Positions 55,356-63,903 of a stretch of DNA of 64,000 bases are shown piece by piece. How positions within the stretch are numbered: the stretch's first letter is position 1; each line of letters opens with the position of its first letter. A model generated the notes under the pieces. It had not been told where the DNA came from. It did not search any database and was given only the letters and a program-made list of their open reading frames with translations. The stretch is taken from positions 434,001 to 498,000 of the forward strand of contig NZ_PZYZ01000002.1 in assembly GCF_003047295.1 (NCBI RefSeq). Direction: 5' to 3'. The DNA comes from Nocardioides sediminis. GTDB lineage: Bacteria > Actinomycetota > Actinomycetes > Propionibacteriales > Nocardioidaceae. The translations under genes were made by a program, and so were the position numbers.

Positions 55356-55543
55356 CGTCGTCCGGCCCTATCGGTGGTCGAGGTGCGGCTTGTCTCCCGC
55401 ACGCCCGGGCAAGCACGCCGCGGGCACGCTGATGTCCTCGCCACGGCAGGCACCCCGGTGCGACTCATCTCGGCATGAGCGGACGCTCGGGTCGCGGCCT
55501 GTCCGGACGTTCTTGAGGTCTCCATCGAGCCGTCCGACCTCGG

Positions 55544-56032
55544 TCAACCCACGACCCCGAGGTGAAAGCCCGCCTCGCCCCAGAGAGCCTCGAGCTCACC
55601 CTCCGTCGGGAGTTCGACAGCCGAGCACCCCCAGATCCGGCTTCCGACAGCACTTGGCCAGTAGCACACGGCGTACTCCCCGGGCGGCTCCTTGACCCGG
55701 AAGTCACCGTCGCCGTCGATAGTCGCCACCTTGCCGCCCAGCTGGGTGACCTGCGCCTCGCTCAGCTGCGCTGACAGGTGGGACCAGGCCAGTGGATCGG
55801 CGACCCGATCCTCGCCGGTGAGCTCCCAGAACGGACCATCCATGGCCGCGATAGGCACTATCGCAAGCATGCCGCCACCGACGGCTGGGTCGCCCGGCTG
55901 ACCCGCCACGTCCGACGTACCGGACATGTGTCCGACCAGCCCGCCGGAGCCGGCTGGACTCGGCCCGCAGCCCGCCAGGAGACCCATGGCGAGCGACAGT
56001 GCTGCCGCCGTGGCGTACCGGCGTTCAGACAT
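55544..56032 (-). CDS. Putative lipoprotein, function unknown
   Basis: 162 aa from ATG 56032. Signal peptide MSERRYATAAALSLAMGLLAGC with lipobox LAGC (Cys22), then a Gly/Pro-rich linker and a domain containing GGKVATIDGDGDFRVKEPPGEYAVCYWPSA, reminiscent of a carboxypeptidase-regulatory-like beta sandwich. Base composition is somewhat less GC-rich than neighbouring genes, and it lies in a stretch with gene remnants, which hints at acquired DNA. No operon partners. Confidence 0.65.
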   Translation of the reverse strand: MSERRYATAAALSLAMGLLAGCGPSPAGSGGLVGHMSGTSDVAGQPGDPAVGGGMLAIVPIAAMDGPFWELTGEDRVADPLAWSHLSAQLSEAQVTQLGGKVATIDGDGDFRVKEPPGEYAVCYWPSAVGSRIWGCSAVELPTEGELEALWGEAGFHLGVVG

Positions 56033-56083
56033 GCCGTTCACCCGAGCCAACGCGCCATGACCCCGACGCACCCAGCAGTGTCC

Positions 56084-56578
56084 TCATCCGTCCCCCCTGA
56101 TCGACACTGAGTGTGACGGACACAACGAGATTCCGGTTCTCGTCGTGGACGCGCGTCGTTGCCGACCCGCTGTCATCGGCATCAGCGGATGCCTCGTGGC
56201 GAGTCCAGCAGGCGCACTGTTGCCCCACCCCGGCCGCGGAGGTGCCGCGCTCGCACCGTCGAGCCAGTGCGTGATTTCCCAGCGCTCGCTGTAGCCGAGG
56301 TCAGGCTCGCCGATGCCAAGGACCGTCGGAACGGCGAAGGTGATGCGAGAACCCACGAAGGGCAGCCACCGCGCCTCTTTGTCGATGGTTGCGCCGCCGC
56401 CCGGTTGTCGTGGCAGCCGCACCTGCATGTCTTCCCCGAGGCGAAACAGGGCGTTCGACGAACCAGAATCGCGAGTAGGCACCAGGTCGTGACCGGCGTA
56501 CTCGGGGAACGCCCTATCGACCAGGCGACGTACCAGCGGGACGTCGATCGATAGCTCGTCGCTGTGGAGCTGACTCAC
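56084..56578 (-). pseudogene. Truncated phosphotransferase (APH family) remnant
   Basis: From GTG 56578 the protein reads as the N-terminal lobe of an aminoglycoside-phosphotransferase-family kinase: SGSSNALFRLGEDMQVRLPR (nucleotide loop region), TIDKEARWLPFV, and GYSERWEITHWLDG. Recognisable sequence ends near 56249, after about 110 residues of a normal 300, before the catalytic loop (HxDxxxxN) would appear. The remaining frame to 56084 looks unrelated. It cannot be an active kinase. The lower GC and broken gene suggest deletion or rearrangement in this interval, next to the second DUF222-HNH copy. Confidence 0.65.
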
Positions 56579-56745
56579 CCGGTCATCCCTTCCGGTTCGC
56601 GCGGCGGGTGCCATCCGATTTGCATCCGCTCATCGGTAACCGGCTTCGCCTGTACGGACACACCCAATAGGTGCCAGCCGGCGACGAAGAACTCCGCCGT
56701 GGTCGTGTCCACAGTGTGGTCGGGAGGCCGGTTTCCGGGGGTCCG

Positions 56746-56768
56746 TTGTCGGTGGTCCCTGCTGGAAT
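56746..56768 (+). promoter_or_regulatory. PafBC/RecA-NDp-type DNA-damage promoter, copy 2
   Basis: TTGTCGGTG (56746-56754), 8 bases, TGGAAT (56763-56768), with ATG 56775 six bases further on. Same layout as the promoter at 18370-18392. It survives although the gene behind it is frameshifted. Confidence 0.75.
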
Positions 56769-56774
56769 GGGTGC

Positions 56775-58206
56775 ATGCCCGACACCACCGCTCCCGCTCT
56801 GCCGGACACCCCGGCCGAGCTGCTGCGCGCGGTGCGCGAACGCAAGCAGGCCGCCGATCGCAACGACGTGGAGATGATGCGGCTGGGCGTGCGCTGGGCG
56901 GATCTGCACCTGGCCGACCCGGTGCACGCGGAGGCGTGCTTCACCTCGCCGAAGACGTTCGCGGGTGAGGGGTCGCCGTCGATCGATGAGTTCTGTGTGC
57001 CGGAGTTCGCGACCATGCTCGGTCGCACGTGCGACTCCGCGGGGCGGTTCCTGACCGAGTGCGTGGAGGTGGCCTACCGGCTTCCGCAGCTGTGGGGTGC
57101 GGTGCAGGCGGGACTGGTGGCGGGGTGGAGGGCGCGGGTGATCGCGCAGACCACCCTGGACCTGACGCTCGAGGCGGCCACGTATGTGGACGAGCAGGTG
57201 TTCTGGTGCGCCAACCGGCTCACCCCCTCCGCGTTGGGCAGGGTGGTGGACGAGGCCCGGGTCAGGTTCATGCCCGAAGAGGTCGAGAAGGCGCTGGAGA
57301 AGTCGGCGGACAAGCGCAACGTCACCTTCGACATCCAGCAGGTCTCCTTCGACGGCACCATGCACCTGGAGGCGGACCTGGAGATCCGCGACGCCCTCGC
57401 CCTGCGCGAGGCGGTCGCGTCGGGCGCGGAACACCTCGCGAAGCTGGGGTCCACCGACACCGTCGACGGGCGTCGGGCCACGGCGCTGGGGGGACCTGGC
57501 GCGCCGGCAGCTGACCCTCGGCTTCGACCAGACCGACGACACCGAGGATGGCGACCACGTGTCGGCGGTGGTCGGGGTGCGAGCCGCGAAACCGACCGCG
57601 CCGGTGACGCAGATCGTCATCTACGCCCACCTGTCCGCCGACGCCATCACCGGCCTGGCGGGCCCGACTGGTGACGCGACCGGTGAGGCACTGTGCGCCC
57701 GTGTCGAGCAGGCCGGCCAACGCCTGCTGTCGGTGGAGCAGGTCCGCGCCTGGTGCGGCCGCCCCGACGCCCGAGTCATGATCAAGCCGGTCATCGACCT
57801 CCGCGAACGGTTGGAGACCAAGGGCTACACCCCGACCGCGGCGATGCGGGACTACGGGATCGTCCGGGACGGCACGTGCGTGTTCCCGTGGTGCGGCCGC
57901 AACGCCCGCCTCGGCGACCTCGACCACATCGTCCCCTACGACCACGACCACCCCGACCGGGGCGGACCGACGAGCACCGACAACCTCGCCGCCCTGTGCC
58001 GCCGCCATCATCGGCTCAAGACGAAGGGCCGCTGGCGTTACCGGATGACCGAACCCGGCGTCTTCGACTGGACCAGCCCGCTGGGCTGGACCTATCGACG
58101 CGACCACACCGGCAGCCGGTTCACCGGACGGGCCGGGCCCGAACCCGGCCACGTCCTCCGGGACGATCGATGCAGCGACCCGGACCTGCACCCACCCGAC
58201 GAGTAG
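56775..58206 (+). pseudogene. DUF222 / HNH endonuclease, copy 2, frameshifted
   Basis: Near-identical to the gene at 18400 over nearly its whole length. The first frame runs from ATG 56775 through TVDGRRATALG and is then shifted at a run of six G (57488-57493), where copy 1 has GGGC. Dropping one G restores the second frame, which continues GDLARRQLTLGF and on through an intact HNH domain (LGDLDHIVPYDHDHP, LAALCRRHHRLK) to 58206. Without a shift the product ends at 57674 with no nuclease domain. Could be a true mutation, a slippage-based switch, or a sequencing error in the homopolymer. Promoter and terminator are retained. Confidence 0.85.
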
Positions 58207-58220
58207 CCACCACGCCCCGT

Positions 58221-58247
58221 ACCCCGCCACACTGCCAGCGGCGGGGT
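58221..58247 (+). terminator. Hairpin after DUF222-HNH copy 2
   Basis: ACCCCGCC and GGCGGGGT around an 11-base loop, 14 bp after the stop; the counterpart of 19834-19858. The rest of the gap to 58360 shows no gene. Confidence 0.55.
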
Positions 58248-58360
58248 CACAGGCGCGTCCGGGGCACACGCTGGGGCGGATGCGTCGTAGGGCGCCGACA
58301 CGGTCGCGGCGATCACGCGTGCCGGCACCGTCATGCGACCGCGGCCTCGATGCCGCGCGC

Positions 58361-59077
58361 TCACCCCGGAGGCATCACGTGCTCGGCGGACTCCCCGGGC
58401 GGCGGGACGACGACCTCACCGTCGACGAGGTAGTCGACGACGAACGTGGCGGTGCCCGCAGGGACCTCCACCGCGTAGTAGGTGCCGCCCTCGTGCTCGA
58501 AGGTCTTGGCCTCGAACGGCTCGTCGCCGCCGATGGCGACCCGTACTTGGTCGACCTCCGGGTGGAGTGCACCCACCCAGAGCATCCCGTCGCCGACCAC
58601 CTGGCCACCGTCGGACCAGTACGAGTAGTCCGGTGTCGCGTTGGTGGACCGAGGTGCACACCCGCCCGCTGTGGGCTCGCCGAAGAAGTAGCCGACGGTG
58701 TTCCACTCCTGGCCCACGATGTTGCCGTCCTCGGCGATCACCTCGATGCCGGAGGGATGGCCCTCGCACCGCGGGACGTCCCGACCGTCGACGATCCACC
58801 AGCGCTCACCGTCGAGGCTGCCGCTGACGATCGGGTCGGAGGGCGGGATCCGGTCGACGTGCTCGGGTCCGAACCCGACCACCGCGGCCGCGGCCAGTGG
58901 GACGGCCGCGACGGCTGCGCCGACGCCCACGAGCAGCCGCCAGCGGCGCCGGGGGGGTTTCGTCGCCGCCTGGGCGGAGACCGGCGGCTGTTCCGGCACG
59001 GTGGCCGCGACGGCGGCGAGGGTACGACGGAGGTGCTGGTCCAGGTCACGTCGGTCGTCGGGACGCGTGGTGGTCAT
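58361..59077 (-). CDS. Putative membrane anti-sigma-like protein
   Basis: 238 aa. Cytoplasmic N-terminus of about 45 residues (RRDLDQHLRRTLAAVAATVP), one transmembrane helix (about residues 47-70, LLVGVGAAVAAVPLAAAAVVGFG), and an extracytoplasmic domain of about 165 residues. The layout and 4-bp overlap with the sigma-factor gene argue for an anti-sigma or sigma-associated signalling role, though no zinc-binding HxxxCxxC motif is present. ATG 59077 is the coupled start. Extracellular part has two Cys (CEGHP, GCAPR). Confidence 0.7.
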   Translation of the reverse strand: MTTTRPDDRRDLDQHLRRTLAAVAATVPEQPPVSAQAATKPPRRRWRLLVGVGAAVAAVPLAAAAVVGFGPEHVDRIPPSDPIVSGSLDGERWWIVDGRDVPRCEGHPSGIEVIAEDGNIVGQEWNTVGYFFGEPTAGGCAPRSTNATPDYSYWSDGGQVVGDGMLWVGALHPEVDQVRVAIGGDEPFEAKTFEHEGGTYYAVEVPAGTATFVVDYLVDGEVVVPPPGESAEHVMPPG

Positions 59078-59547
59078 GACAGGTCCTTCCGGAGTCGGGC
59101 GAGCGCGCGACGCAGGTCGGAGCGCACGGTGCTGGCGGGGCGACCGAGCAGCCGGCCGACCTCCACCAGGGGCAGGTCCTCGTAGAAGTGGAGCACCACG
59201 ACGGCACGCTGGATGGACGGCAGCCGCCGGATCAGGGCCCACGTCTCGTCGAGCTCCGGGATCGCCGTCACCGCCTCTGGCTCGACCCGGAGCAGCCGGC
59301 GTCGGCGGAGCTCTCGGCGATGGTGGTCCTTGGCGAGGTTGACGACGCTGCGCCGCAGGTAGGCGGCCGGGGCCTCGATCCCGTCCCAGCGCGGCTGAGC
59401 GGAGGCGAAGGCGTTCTGGACCACGTCCTCGGCCGTCTCCCGCGAGCCCGTCAGCAGGAAGGCGAGCCTGCGCAAGGGCAGGTGCAGCTCCCGGTACGTC
59501 GCCTCGAGCGTCGGCATCCCGGGCTCGATCCCCCTCAGTTCGGTCAC
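59074..59547 (-). CDS. ECF sigma factor, SigE-like family
   Basis: 157 aa from GTG 59547; ATG 59517 is an alternative start. Region 2 contains LHLPLRRLAFLLTGSRETAEDVVQNAF, and region 4 RLPSIQRAVVVLHFYEDLPLVEVGRLLGRPASTVRSDLRRALARLRK. This is the short SigE-type ECF group common in actinobacteria. Its stop overlaps the ATG of the membrane protein at 59077, so both are made together. The target promoter is not evident in the window. Confidence 0.88.
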   Translation of the reverse strand: MTELRGIEPGMPTLEATYRELHLPLRRLAFLLTGSRETAEDVVQNAFASAQPRWDGIEAPAAYLRRSVVNLAKDHHRRELRRRRLLRVEPEAVTAIPELDETWALIRRLPSIQRAVVVLHFYEDLPLVEVGRLLGRPASTVRSDLRRALARLRKDLS

Positions 59548-59623
59548 ACTCTCTTGTCGTCCGACCAGGGTCCAGCGTTGCACCTCCGTTGCAGAACGGC
59601 CGCGACCACTCGCCCCGGCGGCG

Positions 59624-60193
59624 TCACGACGGGGGAGGCTCGCCGGGGAACACGAGCGCGTGGAACGTCGCCTCGAACCCGCCGGACGTCGTCTCCCACA
59701 TGTACATCGACAGGCCCTCGTAGCCCCCGGTCCCGGTGAACCACCACGTCATCATGTCGTGGGTCTGGGGCGTGTAGACGCCGGTGTAGCGACCGACCCA
59801 GGCGCCGCCGTCGTTGGTGATGCGGGACTTCCCCCACTGCACCAGCGCGCCGTCGTACGCGGTGCCCCACCGGTCCGTGCTCCACGTCGCGACGTGGGTT
59901 CCGCTGACCCGCTCGTCATCGCTCTCGAGCGTGGACCAGAACCTGCCTCCTCGGCCGTGGCTGGTGCCGTCCGGGTCCGACCTGACCCTCCCCTCGTCGA
60001 GCGAGAAGGTGTCGGTGCCCGTCACCAGGGTCACGGGCCCGTAGTCGACGGAGGTCGGCGGCGCGGCGGGAGTCACTGTCACGGCCGGGCTCGACGACGA
60101 CGTGCCCGCGGTCCTCGCGTCGTCGTCCGTGCCGCCGGAGCACCCGGTGACCAGCAGCGCCGTGGCGGCGAGCGCCGCGCCCATGGCTCGCAT
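59624..60193 (-). CDS. Putative lipoprotein, function unknown
   Basis: 189 aa. Signal MRAMGAALAATALLVTGC with lipobox VTGC (Cys18), a Ser/Thr/Pro linker (about residues 19-48), and a beta-rich C-terminal domain (GRFWSTLESDDERVSGTHVATW; GGYEGLSMYMWETTSGGFEATFHALVFPG) with an allene-oxide-cyclase- or dirigent-like strand pattern. AGGAGGTGACGTC on the minus strand supplies the ribosome binding site before ATG 60193. It lies 77 bp upstream of the sigma-factor start in the same direction, so it may be co-transcribed. Confidence 0.7.
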   Translation of the reverse strand: MRAMGAALAATALLVTGCSGGTDDDARTAGTSSSSPAVTVTPAAPPTSVDYGPVTLVTGTDTFSLDEGRVRSDPDGTSHGRGGRFWSTLESDDERVSGTHVATWSTDRWGTAYDGALVQWGKSRITNDGGAWVGRYTGVYTPQTHDMMTWWFTGTGGYEGLSMYMWETTSGGFEATFHALVFPGEPPPS

Positions 60194-60357
60194 GTGACGT
60201 CACCTCCTTGCCGTGCAGTCCCAGCGTCACGCGGTGCGATGCCGGTCGACAGGGGAGGAGGTCCCCGCGCGGTGCCCGATGGTCGCGACCGCCCCCGAAA
60301 CCCCTCGACCCGCACGGACGCGGCTGGCAGGGTGGAGGCCAGACCAGAGGAGGACGG

Positions 60358-60531
60358 ATGACCAACGAAGACCTCAAGGCCAAGATGCGCGAGGCGCTGG
60401 AGAAGAAGAACACCAAGGAGAAGGGCGTCCACCAGGACGGACCGGTCCAGGAGAAGGCCCACGGGGCCGAGGTGGCCGGGGGAGCAGCGCCCAAGATGCA
60501 CCGCCGCAAGGCCGGCGGGGGCGGGTCCTGA
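60358..60531 (+). CDS. DUF5302 small protein
   Basis: 57 aa. MTNEDLKAKMREALEKKNTKEKGVHQD...KMHRRKAGG matches the DUF5302 family of small, highly charged, probably disordered actinobacterial proteins. Strong ribosome binding site AGAGGAGG precedes ATG 60358. Function unknown; monocistronic. Confidence 0.85.
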   Translation: MTNEDLKAKMREALEKKNTKEKGVHQDGPVQEKAHGAEVAGGAAPKMHRRKAGGGGS

Positions 60532-60602
60532 GTCACCCGTCGTGACGAGCACCACGTGAGCACCCGCGCCCATCCGGGCGCGGGTGCGGCACGATACGGG
60601 CC

Positions 60603-61673
60603 ATGTCGAGCCCCACGCCCAGCCCCGCGTCCAGCACGGTGAGCAAGACCAACCCCGGCAACTTCTTCGAGGACTTCACGGTCGGGCAGGTGATCGAGCA
60701 CGCGACGCCGCGGACGATCACCGAGGGCGACCGCGCGCTGTACGGGTCGCTCTACCCCAGCCGGTTCGCGATCGCGTCGAGCGCCGAGTTCGCCGCCGCC
60801 TGCGGCCTGAGCCCCGCCCCGGTCGAGGAGCTGATCGCCTTCCACGTCGCCTTCGGCAAGACGGTGCCGGACGTCTCGCTCAACGCGGTGGCCAACCTCG
60901 GGTACGCCGAGTGCCGCTTCCACCGCCCCGTCGTCCCGGGGGACACGCTGCGCACCACCTCGGAGGTCATCGGCCTCAAGCAGAACTCCAACGGCCGCAC
61001 CGGCGTCGTCCACGTCCGGTCCACGGCCACCAACCAGCGCGGCGAGACGGCGCTGGACTGGTGCCGCTGGGTCATGGTCCACAAGCGCGACGTCGACGCA
61101 CCGGCCCCGGAGACCGTGGTGCCCGACCTCGCCCCGGTGGTCGCCCCGGAGGACCTGGTCGTCCCCGAGGGCCTGGACTTCACGGCGTACGACTTCACGG
61201 CGGCGGGGGAGCCGCACCGCCTCGGCGACTACACGGTCGGCGAGAAGATCGACCACGTCGACGGCGTCACCCTCACCGACGCCGAGCACATGATGGCCAC
61301 CCGGCTGTGGCAGAACACCGCCAAGGTGCACTTCAGCACCGATGCCCGCCCCGACGGCAGGCGGCTCGTCTACGGCGGGCACGTCATCTCGCTGGCGCGC
61401 GCGCTGTCGTTCAACGGCCTCGCCAACGCCCAGCTGGTCGCCGCGATCAACGCCGGCTCGCACGTCGCCCCCGCCTTCGCGGGCGACACTATCCACGCCT
61501 GGTCCGAGGTGCTCGACACGGCGGAGACGGACGCGCCGGAGGTCGGCGCCCTGCGCCTGCGCCTGGTCGCCACGCGCGGACGCGACGAGTCGATGACGCT
61601 GCGCGGTGACGACGGGAAGTACGCCGAGGGCGTGCTGCTCGACCTCGACCTCTGGGCGCTGGTCCCCGCCTGA
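60603..61673 (+). CDS. Double-hotdog MaoC-family dehydratase
   Basis: 356 aa with two hotdog folds: the first (about residues 18-165) with FFEDFTVGQVIEHATPRTITEGDRALYGSLYPSRFAI, the second (about 195-350) with GDYTVGEKIDHVDGVTLTDAEHMMATRLWQNTAKVHFS and YGGHVISLARALSFNGLANA. MaoC proteins hydrate enoyl-CoA thioesters; this relative resembles mesaconyl-CoA/beta-methylmalyl-type hydratases such as Mch. Substrate not certain. ATG 60603 is followed by a Pro/Ser-rich leader of about 15 residues. No operon partners. Confidence 0.85.
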   Translation: MSSPTPSPASSTVSKTNPGNFFEDFTVGQVIEHATPRTITEGDRALYGSLYPSRFAIASSAEFAAACGLSPAPVEELIAFHVAFGKTVPDVSLNAVANLGYAECRFHRPVVPGDTLRTTSEVIGLKQNSNGRTGVVHVRSTATNQRGETALDWCRWVMVHKRDVDAPAPETVVPDLAPVVAPEDLVVPEGLDFTAYDFTAAGEPHRLGDYTVGEKIDHVDGVTLTDAEHMMATRLWQNTAKVHFSTDARPDGRRLVYGGHVISLARALSFNGLANAQLVAAINAGSHVAPAFAGDTIHAWSEVLDTAETDAPEVGALRLRLVATRGRDESMTLRGDDGKYAEGVLLDLDLWALVPA

Positions 61674-61710
61674 GGAGACGCGCCACCGCCGGCGGTGCCA
61701 CACTCGCCGG

Positions 61711-62289
61711 ATGAACGTCCACACCACCTCGACCCAGGAGCTGTGGCTCGTCCGGCACGGCGAGACCGAGTGGAGCCGGTCCGGCCGGCACACGTCCACA
61801 ACCGACCTGCCGCTCACCGAGCACGGCGTCGAGGTGGCCCGCGAGCTGGCGCCGCGGCTGGCCGACGTGGACTTCGACCTGGTCCTCACCAGCCCCCGCC
61901 GCCGCGCCCGGACCACCGCCGACCTGGTGGGTCGGCCGGAGGCCGAGGTGGACGAGGACCTCGTCGAGTGGGCCTACGGCGACTACGAGGGCGTCACCAC
62001 GGCGAGCATCCGCGAAACCGTCCCGGGCTGGAGCGTGTGGACGCACCCGGTGCCGGGAGGCGAGGACGCGGACGAGGTCTCGGCGCGCCTCGACCGGGTC
62101 GTCGCCCGGGCCCGCGAGCAGGCGGGCCGGACGCTGGTCTTCGGCCACGGGCACGCCCTGCGGGCCCTCACCGCGCGCTGGCTGCACCTCCCCGTCGAAG
62201 CCGGCCGGCACTTCCGGCTCGACACCTCGACCCTGTCGGTGCTCGGCTGGGAGAGGGAGTCACCGGTGCTGCTGCGCTGGAACTCTTGA
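61711..62289 (+). CDS. Histidine phosphatase family protein
   Basis: 192 aa. Catalytic LVRHGETEW (about residues 13-21) with nucleophilic His, FDLVLTSPRRRARTTADLV, acid Glu in EWAYGDYEGV and second His in VFGHGHALRAL (about 142-152). It hydrolyses phosphomonoesters of sugars or other small molecules. CACACT 7-12 bases before ATG 61711 suggests a leaderless mRNA. Substrate unknown. Confidence 0.92.
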   Translation: MNVHTTSTQELWLVRHGETEWSRSGRHTSTTDLPLTEHGVEVARELAPRLADVDFDLVLTSPRRRARTTADLVGRPEAEVDEDLVEWAYGDYEGVTTASIRETVPGWSVWTHPVPGGEDADEVSARLDRVVARAREQAGRTLVFGHGHALRALTARWLHLPVEAGRHFRLDTSTLSVLGWERESPVLLRWNS

Positions 62290-62320
62290 CGCGCCCCGAC
62301 GCCCCCGCCACCGTGGAGCA

Positions 62321-62965
62321 ATGCTCGACCCTGGGTGCCCTCGCTGCCCGCGGCCCGTCGTGCGGGCCGATGGGGGCTGGGCGTGCCGCGACCATGGCCC
62401 GGTCACCGCACTGTGGCGGCCGGTGGAGGCGTCGTACGAGGCGTTCGTGGAGCACCTCGAGCGCGCTGGCGGCTTCCCGACGCTCCTTCCCTGGCCGCTC
62501 GGGCCGGGATGGCACATCAGCGGGTTCGGCGTCGTGGCCGGCGCCGACGAGGGCCCCCAGGCGACGGTCACCTGTTCGTCGGGCACCAGCGCGATCGACG
62601 GCCCGGTCGACGTCCTGGTCGTCACAGAGGAGCCGGGGACCGGTGTCGGCACGCGGGTGGCGCGACTGCCGGGCGACACCCCCGGCGACCTCGGGGACGA
62701 CCCGCCGCTGACCAAGGTGCGGGTCGGGCACGTCTCCGTGCCGATGTGGCCGGTGTCCACCAGCTCCGCCCCTGCCGGAACGCCGGGGGTCGAGCTGGAC
62801 CGCTTCGTGCTCGTCGGCGAGGAATCGGGCCGCTGGCTGTGGCTGGTCATCCGGCCGGCGTCGGCGATGCTGCTCCTGCGCGACGAGTGGATCCTGCGCG
62901 ACGCCGCGGGCCTGGGCCCGCCGCTGGTGGAGCTCGCGTTCGGGGGCCCGGACCCGGGCTGGTGA
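62321..62965 (+). CDS. DUF6758-like zinc-ribbon protein
   Basis: 214 aa. N-terminal CPRCPRPVVRADGGWACRDHG (Cys x3 and His, about residues 6-26) looks like a zinc ribbon, followed by LWRPVEASYEAFVEHLERAGGFPTLLPWPLGPGWHISGFG and GRWLWLVIRPASAMLLLRDEWILRDAAGLGPPLVELAFGGP. The family is paired with PHP-domain genes in actinobacteria, which fits here. Function unknown. ATG 62321 lies 31 bp after the phosphatase stop. Confidence 0.75.
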   Translation: MLDPGCPRCPRPVVRADGGWACRDHGPVTALWRPVEASYEAFVEHLERAGGFPTLLPWPLGPGWHISGFGVVAGADEGPQATVTCSSGTSAIDGPVDVLVVTEEPGTGVGTRVARLPGDTPGDLGDDPPLTKVRVGHVSVPMWPVSTSSAPAGTPGVELDRFVLVGEESGRWLWLVIRPASAMLLLRDEWILRDAAGLGPPLVELAFGGPDPGW

Positions 62966-63013
62966 GGTCTCGGCGATCCGCGTCCCGCCCCCGTCCGGTG
63001 CCAGACTGACCGC

Positions 63014-63886
63014 GTGCGCATCGACCTCCACACGCATTCCTCGGTCAGCGACGGCACGGACACCCCCGCCGTGCTGGTCCGCCGGGCGCACGAGGCCGGC
63101 CTCGACGTCGTCGCGATCACCGACCACGACACCGCGGACAGCTGGGGCGAGGCGGAGGTCGCGGCCGGGGAGGTGGGCATCACCCTGATCCGCGGCATGG
63201 AGATCAGCACCCGCCTCGGCCGCGCGTCCGTGCACCTGCTCGCCTACCTGCCCGACCCGACGTACCCGCCGCTGGCCCGGGCCCTGGCCGACGTGCTGGA
63301 GGGGCGGAACGACCGGGTCCCGGCCATCTGCGCCAAGCTGCGCGCGCACGGCGTGGAGCTGACCGAGGACGACGTACGCCGTCGTGCCGGCGACGCGGCC
63401 GCCACCGGGCGGCCGCACGTCGCCGACGCCCTGATCGACGCCGGCGTGGTGGCCAGCCGGGAGGAGGCCTTCGCCGCCTGGCTCAACCCCGGCCGTCCGG
63501 CGTACATCGACCGCTACGCGATCCCGCTGGAGGAGGCGGTCTCCCTCGTCGCCGCGGCCGGCGGCGTCAGCGTGCTGGCCCATCCGTGGGGACGCTCCCG
63601 CGGCCCGACGCCCGAGCAGATCGCGCGGCTGGCCGGCCTGGGCCTCGCCGGCCTGGAGGTCGACCACCAGGACCACCCGGCTCCGGTCCGCGACGAGCTG
63701 CGCGGCCTGGCCGACGACCTCGACCTGGTCGCCACCGGCTCGAGCGACCACCACGGCCTCGGCAAGGTCGACCACGACCTCGGCTGCAACACGACGGCGC
63801 CCGAGGAGCTCGAACGGCTCCTGCACCGTGCGGGCGACGCCGCGAGCGCCAGCGGCCGGACGACCCCGGCGCTGCTCGTCCCCTGA
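63014..63886 (+). CDS. PHP-domain phosphoesterase
   Basis: 290 aa. PHP metal motifs in order: DLHTHSSVSDGTD (about residues 4-16), ITDHDT, IRGMEIS, HLLAYL, VLAHPWG (about 190-196) and GSSDHHG (about 240-246). Probably a phosphoesterase acting on nucleotides such as 3',5'-bisphosphates or 5'-phospho-oligonucleotides (YciV/RNase AM-like). CAGACT (63002-63007) six bases before GTG 63014 suggests leaderless translation. Confidence 0.9.
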   Translation: MRIDLHTHSSVSDGTDTPAVLVRRAHEAGLDVVAITDHDTADSWGEAEVAAGEVGITLIRGMEISTRLGRASVHLLAYLPDPTYPPLARALADVLEGRNDRVPAICAKLRAHGVELTEDDVRRRAGDAAATGRPHVADALIDAGVVASREEAFAAWLNPGRPAYIDRYAIPLEEAVSLVAAAGGVSVLAHPWGRSRGPTPEQIARLAGLGLAGLEVDHQDHPAPVRDELRGLADDLDLVATGSSDHHGLGKVDHDLGCNTTAPEELERLLHRAGDAASASGRTTPALLVP

Positions 63887-63903
63887 GCCCCGGCCGCGGC
63901 CTC

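Noticed and set aside
55356..55543. tRNA or small gene in the gap after the methyltransferase
   Set aside because: No cloverleaf pairing with a T-loop motif and no frame with a credible start and ribosome site.
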